Assembly (NCBI GenBank): GCA_902491345.1
Contig: CABUHI010000030.1
Span: 1-18,429, forward strand
Length of the DNA: 18,429 nucleotides
DNA from: an uncultured Collinsella sp.
Lineage (GTDB): Bacteria; Actinomycetota; Coriobacteriia; Coriobacteriales; Coriobacteriaceae
Reading direction: 5' to 3'
How positions within the stretch are numbered: position 1 is the stretch's first letter; the number at the start of each line of letters is the position of its first letter. The notes beneath the pieces are model-generated. The model saw only the letters and a list, made by a program, of their open reading frames with translations. It did not search any database and had not been told where the DNA came from. This document shows, piece by piece, positions 14,079 to 18,429 of the stretch. The position numbers were made by a program, and so were the translations under genes.

Positions 14079-15338
14079 AAGAAAGGTAGGAGGCCATGAC
14101 GAAAGGTCTGCACGTGCCTTCCGAGATCGGCAAGCTCAGGAAGGTCTGCCTGCACCGTCCCGGCGACGAGCTCCTCAACCTGCCGCCCGACGAGCTCGAG
14201 CGACTCCTGTTCGACGACGTCCCGTTCCTGGAGGTCGCGCAGCAGGAGCACGACACCTTCGCCCAGATCCTGAGGGACCAGGGCGTGGAGGTCCTCTACC
14301 TCGAGAACCTCGTCGCCGAGGTGTTCGACCAGGTCCCCGGCGCCCGCGCCGAGTTCACCGACCAGTACATCGCCGAGGCCGGCATCCGCGGCCAGCACAT
14401 GCCGCAGATCGTCCGCGAGAAGCTGGACTCCATCGAGGACAACCTCGAGTTCGTCAAGAAGACCATGGCCGGCATGACCAAGGCCGAGATCGACCTGCCC
14501 CTCACGGCGTCCACGACCCTCGACTCCCTGGTCAACTCCGAGTCCGAGTCCGACCTGATCATCGACCCGATGCCCAACCTCTACTTCACCCGCGACCCGT
14601 TCGCGGTCGTCGGCGAGGGCGTCAACCTCAACCGCATGTACTCGGTCACCCGCAACCGCGAGACCCTGTACGGCAAGTACGTCTTCAAGTACCACCCCGA
14701 CTACAAGGACGTCTCCCTGTACTTCCGCCGCGACTGCCAGTTCCACACCGAGGGCGGCGACGTGCTGAACATCAACGAGAAGACCCTCGCCGTCGGCATC
14801 TCCCAGCGCACCCAGGCCGCAGCCATCGACGTCATGGCCCAGAACATCTTCTGGAACTCCGACTCCAAGGTCGAGCGCATCCTGGCCTTCGACATCCCGG
14901 TCTCGCGCGCCTTCATGCACCTCGACACGGTCTTCACCCAGATCGACGTCGATAAGTTCACGATCCACCCCGCCATCATGGGCACCCTGCGCGTCTACGA
15001 GCTGACCGCCGGCAAGAACCCGGGCGACGTGAACATCCGCCTGATCGAGGACACCCTCGAGCACGTCCTGGAGGACGCCACCGGCGTCGACCAGGTCAAG
15101 CTGATCCCCTGCGGCGGCGGCGACCCGATCGCGGCCTCCCGCGAGCAGTGGAACGACGGCTCCAACACCCTGTGCGTCGAGCCCGGCAAGATCTGCGTCT
15201 ACGCCCGCAACACCGTCACCAACGACGTGCTGTACAAGGAGGGCCTGGACCTTCTCGTCGTGCCCTCCGCCGAGCTCTCCCGCGGCCGCGGCGGCCCGCG
15301 CTGCATGAGCATGCCCTTCTGGCGCGAGGACCTCTAAG
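14072..15338 (+). repeat. Direct repeat copy 1 (arcA block, 1,267 bp)
   Basis: From GGCCCGAAAG at 14072 through one base past the arcA1 stop, the sequence matches 17163-18429 wherever I compared it, and the two encoded proteins are identical. Upstream of 14072 the match breaks into short islands. The right end of copy 2 is cut by the window edge, so the full repeat length is unknown. Confidence 0.9.
14096..15337 (+). CDS. arcA: Arginine deiminase, copy 1
   Basis: The enzyme hydrolyses L-arginine to L-citrulline and ammonia, the first step of the ATP-yielding arginine deiminase pathway, which also resists acid. The 413-residue protein has the family length and motifs: LFDD at 38-41, NLYFTRDPF at 161-169 with Asp166, HTEGGDVL at 217-224, HLDTVFT with His275, and RGRGGPRCMSMPF with nucleophile Cys403. 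All catalytic residues are present. AGGAGG six nt upstream sets the start. Codon use is extreme, with nearly all third positions C or G, unlike arcT, which fits very high expression or a different history. It has its own promoter and terminator. Confidence 0.97.
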   Translation: MTKGLHVPSEIGKLRKVCLHRPGDELLNLPPDELERLLFDDVPFLEVAQQEHDTFAQILRDQGVEVLYLENLVAEVFDQVPGARAEFTDQYIAEAGIRGQHMPQIVREKLDSIEDNLEFVKKTMAGMTKAEIDLPLTASTTLDSLVNSESESDLIIDPMPNLYFTRDPFAVVGEGVNLNRMYSVTRNRETLYGKYVFKYHPDYKDVSLYFRRDCQFHTEGGDVLNINEKTLAVGISQRTQAAAIDVMAQNIFWNSDSKVERILAFDIPVSRAFMHLDTVFTQIDVDKFTIHPAIMGTLRVYELTAGKNPGDVNIRLIEDTLEHVLEDATGVDQVKLIPCGGGDPIAASREQWNDGSNTLCVEPGKICVYARNTVTNDVLYKEGLDLLVVPSAELSRGRGGPRCMSMPFWREDL

Positions 15339-15371
15339 GTCTTCAAGGACCCGTACAGGTCTTAATACATA

Positions 15372-15391
15372 CATCTAGCTCCCATTAGATG
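15372..15391 (+). promoter_or_regulatory. Small dyad between arcA1 and arcT
   Basis: CATCTA (15372-15377) and TAGATG (15386-15391) form a 6-bp dyad. CTCCCATT also occurs twice in direct orientation (15379-15386 and 15393-15400), running into the terminator. Function is unknown. Confidence 0.2.
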
Positions 15392-15400
15392 TCTCCCATT

Positions 15401-15434
15401 GGGGCGGTGCGGGTATTCGCACCGCCCCATTCTT
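15401..15434 (+). terminator. Terminator after arcA1
   Basis: GGGGCGGTGCG (15401-15411) pairs perfectly with CGCACCGCCCC (15418-15428), followed by ATTCTT. It ends arcA1 transcription, or attenuates read-through into arcT, whose start is 58 nt further on. Confidence 0.8.
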
Positions 15435-15486
15435 GTATGAGGAACGTCAACACGATTGGATGACTGCTTTTGTAAGGAGCTTGGCC

Positions 15487-16614
15487 ATGGACATCAAGAC
15501 AATCGGCGTTGAGGAGTGGCTTAACGTTTGGGAGAAGAGCGCTACGTGGGATATCGCCCAGTCGACGATCTCCTCGCTTACCATGGGCGAGCTGCGCGCG
15601 CTCGACGATCAAGATGGTGCCACGTTCTACGAGCGCCTAGATCGTGAGAAGATGAACTACGGCTGGATCGAGGGTTCGCCGGAGTTTAAGGCCGAGGTTG
15701 CCAAGCTGTATCGTCACGAGGTCAATCCCGATCACATTCTGCAGACCAATGGCTGCACGGGCGCTAACCTCAACGCCATCATGGCCGTGGTCGAGCCCGG
15801 CGACCATGTGATTGCCGAGTGGCCCACCTATGCGCCGCTCTATGAGATCCCGCGTACGCTCGGCGCCGAGGTCGAGTATTGGGAGCTTCGCGAGGAACTC
15901 GGCTGGAAGCCCGATATCGAACAGCTCAAGCGCTTAGTGCGCCCCAACACGAAGCTTATCTGCATCAATAACGCGTCGAACCCCATCGGTACGGTGCTCG
16001 ATGCCGATACGCTCGGCCAGATTGCCGAGATCGCCCGCTCGGTTGGCGCCTATGTGCTGTGCGACGAGGTGTACCTGCCGCTTGAGAACACCGAGGACTT
16101 TTTGTCGATGGCCGATGTGTACGAGAAGGCCATCGTCACCAACTCGGTGTCCAAGACCTATTCGACGCCTGCGGCCCGCGTGGGCTGGGTTGTGGCAGAC
16201 GAAGAGGTATCTAACCGCATTCGCACTTACCGCGACTACACCATGATTTGCGGCGGCGTATTCAACGACGCCCTGGCGACCTATGTGCTCGAGCACAAGG
16301 ACAAGATCCTCGAGCGCAACCGCAAGATCGTGTTTGGAAACCGCGATATCGCGCAGGCTTGGATCGACACGCAGCATCGTGTCTCCTGGACGGCCCCGCA
16401 GGGTGTGTCCACCTCGTTTATCCAGCTGGACATTCCCGAGGATGACGAGGAGTTCTGCAAGCGCCTGCTGTCCGAGAGGGGGGGGGTGCTGCTGGTACCT
16501 GGCAGCCGCTTTGAGCTTCCCAGTGGCGCACGCCTGGGCTACTGCGCGAGCGAGGACGTTCTGCGCGAGGGCCTGAGGCTTTTGGGCGAGGCGCTGGCGG
16601 AGGTCGATCGCTAG
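15487..16614 (+). CDS. arcT: ArcT-like PLP-dependent aminotransferase
   Basis: This is a 375-residue fold-type I aminotransferase (class I/II). Landmarks are NYGWIEGSPEFK from 57, INNASNPIGT at 160-169 with Asn165, CDEVYLPL with Asp193, the PLP-binding Lys223 in NSVSKTYSTPAARVGW, and a C-terminal LPSGARLGYC carrying the probable carboxylate-binding Arg. AAGGAGC (15474-15480) favours the ATG at 15487; an upstream ATG at 15433 adds 18 residues with no family character. Putative transaminase genes called arcT occur in arginine deiminase clusters of lactic acid bacteria, and the position between two arcA genes fits that. Its substrate is not established. A run of nine G (16478-16486, codons 331-334) makes the gene prone to slippage. 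Confidence 0.8.
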   Translation: MDIKTIGVEEWLNVWEKSATWDIAQSTISSLTMGELRALDDQDGATFYERLDREKMNYGWIEGSPEFKAEVAKLYRHEVNPDHILQTNGCTGANLNAIMAVVEPGDHVIAEWPTYAPLYEIPRTLGAEVEYWELREELGWKPDIEQLKRLVRPNTKLICINNASNPIGTVLDADTLGQIAEIARSVGAYVLCDEVYLPLENTEDFLSMADVYEKAIVTNSVSKTYSTPAARVGWVVADEEVSNRIRTYRDYTMICGGVFNDALATYVLEHKDKILERNRKIVFGNRDIAQAWIDTQHRVSWTAPQGVSTSFIQLDIPEDDEEFCKRLLSERGGVLLVPGSRFELPSGARLGYCASEDVLREGLRLLGEALAEVDR

Positions 16615-16662
16615 GATTCCGACGGCTCTCAAGGCCGCTCAAATCTGCCTACGATTATCGAT

Positions 16663-16701
16663 AACAGTCCCGTTTCCCATGAGGGGAGCGGGACTGTTTT
16701 T
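16663..16701 (+). terminator. Intrinsic terminator after arcT
   Basis: AACAGTCCCG (16663-16672) pairs with CGGGACTGTT (16689-16698), with an inner TCCC/GGGA stem and TTTTT (16697-16701). The left arm overlaps a 10-bp palindrome, TTATCGATAA (16655-16664). Confidence 0.9.
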
Positions 16702-17038
16702 CTATACCGAGAAGTCAAGTTGTTACAAATGAGGCCGTAAGGCGAGCCGGTATTCGCTGGGCCTTATACTGAGCTTCCGGTGAACGGTACAAAGCGTCTG
16801 GTAAACGGTAATATGCTTACCAGAAATGAATAGGACGAACTTTATTTTGAATAAAAATGAAAATGATTGAGACGTGGTATGAATCGCTAATTCTATTCAT
16901 AGCTTTATTGGAAATATGCAATTTGAGGGTGGTTTAATAAAGGTTAGTTCCATTTGTTATTTGGATTGAAAACGCGTTTAAGCACGTAAATACACTTTAT
17001 TAAATCAAAGTGTGCCATGCGTGAAGTATATGTGTATG
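16702..17038. other. AT-rich non-coding region upstream of arcA2
   Basis: About 340 bp without a gene, AT-rich from 16825 onward. It holds a remote half-site pair (annotated separately), and the strings GAATAAAAATG...AATGATTG and ATTGAAAACGCGTTTAAG, which resemble strings upstream of arcA1. The longest open frames starting with ATG are fewer than 20 codons and lack ribosome sites. Confidence 0.4.
16779..16823 (-). promoter_or_regulatory. Remote half-site pair, 21 bp apart, with dyad
   Basis: GGTGAACGGTA (16779-16789) and GGTAAACGGTA (16800-16810) are direct repeats with a 21-bp period. On the minus strand they read TACCGTTCACC and TACCGTTTACC, the same half-site as in the arcA promoters. A 7-bp dyad, CTGGTAA (16798-16804)/TTACCAG (16817-16823), overlaps the second copy. 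The pair lies about 260 bp upstream of the arcA2 proximal sites and could support DNA looping. Confidence 0.45.
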
Positions 17039-17104
17039 CCGTTCACCCCTCATGTAAAACCGTTCGGGGGCGAGGTGGAAGTATGGACTGATTTTGGATA
17101 TAAA
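17039..17104 (+). promoter_or_regulatory. arcA2 promoter with two CCGTTC half-sites 21 bp apart
   Basis: CCGTTC lies at 17039-17044 and 17060-17065. The shared 21-bp block is 17060-17080. TTGGATATAA (17094-17103) with -10 box TATAAA (17099-17104) follows at nearly the same spacing as in arcA1. The second half-site starts 127 bp before the ATG in both genes. Sequence between the shared blocks differs, so conservation is limited to functional positions. Confidence 0.55.
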
Positions 17105-17110
17105 TATGTC

Positions 17111-17169
17111 GTCAGCAATAACGCCTCACACGGAGGGGCGCTAACGAATCGGCCCTGACAGGGGCCCGA
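17111..17169 (+). promoter_or_regulatory. Structured arcA2 leader RNA
   Basis: GTCAGCAA (17111-17118) and CGGAGGGGCGCT (17131-17142) match the arcA1 leader. The ribosome-site-proximal hairpin is TCGGCCC (17149-17155), loop TGACA, GGGGCCCGA (17161-17169). Compared with arcA1 both sides of the stem change together. Confidence 0.4.
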
Positions 17170-18429
17170 AAGAAAGGTAGGAGGCCATGACGAAAGGTCT
17201 GCACGTGCCTTCCGAGATCGGCAAGCTCAGGAAGGTCTGCCTGCACCGTCCCGGCGACGAGCTCCTCAACCTGCCGCCCGACGAGCTCGAGCGACTCCTG
17301 TTCGACGACGTCCCGTTCCTGGAGGTCGCGCAGCAGGAGCACGACACCTTCGCCCAGATCCTGAGGGACCAGGGCGTGGAGGTCCTCTACCTCGAGAACC
17401 TCGTCGCCGAGGTGTTCGACCAGGTCCCCGGCGCCCGCGCCGAGTTCACCGACCAGTACATCGCCGAGGCCGGCATCCGCGGCCAGCACATGCCGCAGAT
17501 CGTCCGCGAGAAGCTGGACTCCATCGAGGACAACCTCGAGTTCGTCAAGAAGACCATGGCCGGCATGACCAAGGCCGAGATCGACCTGCCCCTCACGGCG
17601 TCCACGACCCTCGACTCCCTGGTCAACTCCGAGTCCGAGTCCGACCTGATCATCGACCCGATGCCCAACCTCTACTTCACCCGCGACCCGTTCGCGGTCG
17701 TCGGCGAGGGCGTCAACCTCAACCGCATGTACTCGGTCACCCGCAACCGCGAGACCCTGTACGGCAAGTACGTCTTCAAGTACCACCCCGACTACAAGGA
17801 CGTCTCCCTGTACTTCCGCCGCGACTGCCAGTTCCACACCGAGGGCGGCGACGTGCTGAACATCAACGAGAAGACCCTCGCCGTCGGCATCTCCCAGCGC
17901 ACCCAGGCCGCAGCCATCGACGTCATGGCCCAGAACATCTTCTGGAACTCCGACTCCAAGGTCGAGCGCATCCTGGCCTTCGACATCCCGGTCTCGCGCG
18001 CCTTCATGCACCTCGACACGGTCTTCACCCAGATCGACGTCGATAAGTTCACGATCCACCCCGCCATCATGGGCACCCTGCGCGTCTACGAGCTGACCGC
18101 CGGCAAGAACCCGGGCGACGTGAACATCCGCCTGATCGAGGACACCCTCGAGCACGTCCTGGAGGACGCCACCGGCGTCGACCAGGTCAAGCTGATCCCC
18201 TGCGGCGGCGGCGACCCGATCGCGGCCTCCCGCGAGCAGTGGAACGACGGCTCCAACACCCTGTGCGTCGAGCCCGGCAAGATCTGCGTCTACGCCCGCA
18301 ACACCGTCACCAACGACGTGCTGTACAAGGAGGGCCTGGACCTTCTCGTCGTGCCCTCCGCCGAGCTCTCCCGCGGCCGCGGCGGCCCGCGCTGCATGAG
18401 CATGCCCTTCTGGCGCGAGGACCTCTAAG
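17163..18429 (+). repeat. Direct repeat copy 2 (arcA block, reaches window end)
   Basis: This is the second copy of the 1,267-bp block, in the same orientation 3,091 bp downstream of the first. The match starts inside the 3' arm of the leader hairpin and continues to the last base of the window. Confidence 0.9.
17187..18428 (+). CDS. arcA: Arginine deiminase, copy 2
   Basis: The 413-residue protein is identical to the product of the first arcA, with the same catalytic set (Asp166, Glu219, His275, Cys403), the same AGGAGG ribosome site and the same extreme C/G-ending codon use. The two enzymes are therefore interchangeable in function, and any difference must come from expression: the promoters share core boxes but differ in spacer, in AT-rich upstream sequence and in the extra remote half-site pair present only here. 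Genes for ornithine carbamoyltransferase, carbamate kinase and the arginine/ornithine antiporter would be expected nearby but are not in this window. Confidence 0.97.
   Translation: MTKGLHVPSEIGKLRKVCLHRPGDELLNLPPDELERLLFDDVPFLEVAQQEHDTFAQILRDQGVEVLYLENLVAEVFDQVPGARAEFTDQYIAEAGIRGQHMPQIVREKLDSIEDNLEFVKKTMAGMTKAEIDLPLTASTTLDSLVNSESESDLIIDPMPNLYFTRDPFAVVGEGVNLNRMYSVTRNRETLYGKYVFKYHPDYKDVSLYFRRDCQFHTEGGDVLNINEKTLAVGISQRTQAAAIDVMAQNIFWNSDSKVERILAFDIPVSRAFMHLDTVFTQIDVDKFTIHPAIMGTLRVYELTAGKNPGDVNIRLIEDTLEHVLEDATGVDQVKLIPCGGGDPIAASREQWNDGSNTLCVEPGKICVYARNTVTNDVLYKEGLDLLVVPSAELSRGRGGPRCMSMPFWREDL

Noticed and set aside
1..18429. CRISPR arrays, tRNA genes, integrase or att sites
   Set aside because: No regularly spaced repeats, no cloverleaf-like segment and no recombinase gene were seen.

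Overview
The window looks like chromosomal DNA of a GC-rich, anaerobic, fermentative actinomycete. Gene content and protein style suggest class Coriobacteriia, most like Collinsella: AckA/Pta acetate fermentation, an arginine deiminase locus, glf with a GT2 enzyme, and compact operons that end in GC-rich hairpins. The genus is inferred from recognition, not from a search. No phage, transposase, CRISPR, tRNA or rRNA gene is visible.

Layout. (1) 1-4020, acetate/ATP module: two tandem acetate kinase paralogues (+), each with its own terminator, facing a phosphotransacetylase gene (-). Pta makes acetyl-phosphate and acetate kinase turns it into ATP and acetate. ackA1 and pta share a TAAACCC...GGGTTTATT dyad about 50 nt before the start codon. 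(2) 4020-6660, cell-surface glycan module: glf (UDP-galactopyranose mutase) overlaps a GT2 glycosyltransferase, followed by an inverted remnant of a second GT2 gene. (3) 6660-9030 (-): a DJ-1/PfpI-family gene overlapping maf, then a P1-family peptidase. (4) 9230-9526 (+): a small membrane-anchored zinc-ribbon protein. (5) 9609-13543 (-): a TrmA/RlmD-type rRNA uracil methyltransferase and a polyphosphate kinase with an unusual C-terminal extension. (6) 13544-18429, arginine module: two arginine deiminase genes whose coding regions appear identical flank an ArcT-like PLP aminotransferase. Each arcA follows a long AT-rich regulatory region.

The most unusual material is non-coding. Three 110-131 bp nested inverted repeats (2839-2969, 6457-6566, 6660-6788) have unrelated outer arms. 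Read in one orientation, each carries TTCCGCA before, and AGGAC after, a central hairpin. The second and third also share a CAC-TTAAT-GTG hairpin tip on stems of different sequence, which suggests a structure-conserved element family. Both arcA promoters carry CCGTT half-sites exactly 21 bp apart; a third pair with the same spacing, on the opposite strand, lies farther upstream of arcA2. The arcA coding regions have stayed identical although the DNA upstream has diverged, which suggests gene conversion. AckA1 has lost two active-site residues that AckA2 keeps.

Everything here was read by eye. Identities, folds and family names should be treated as strong or weak according to the confidence given.
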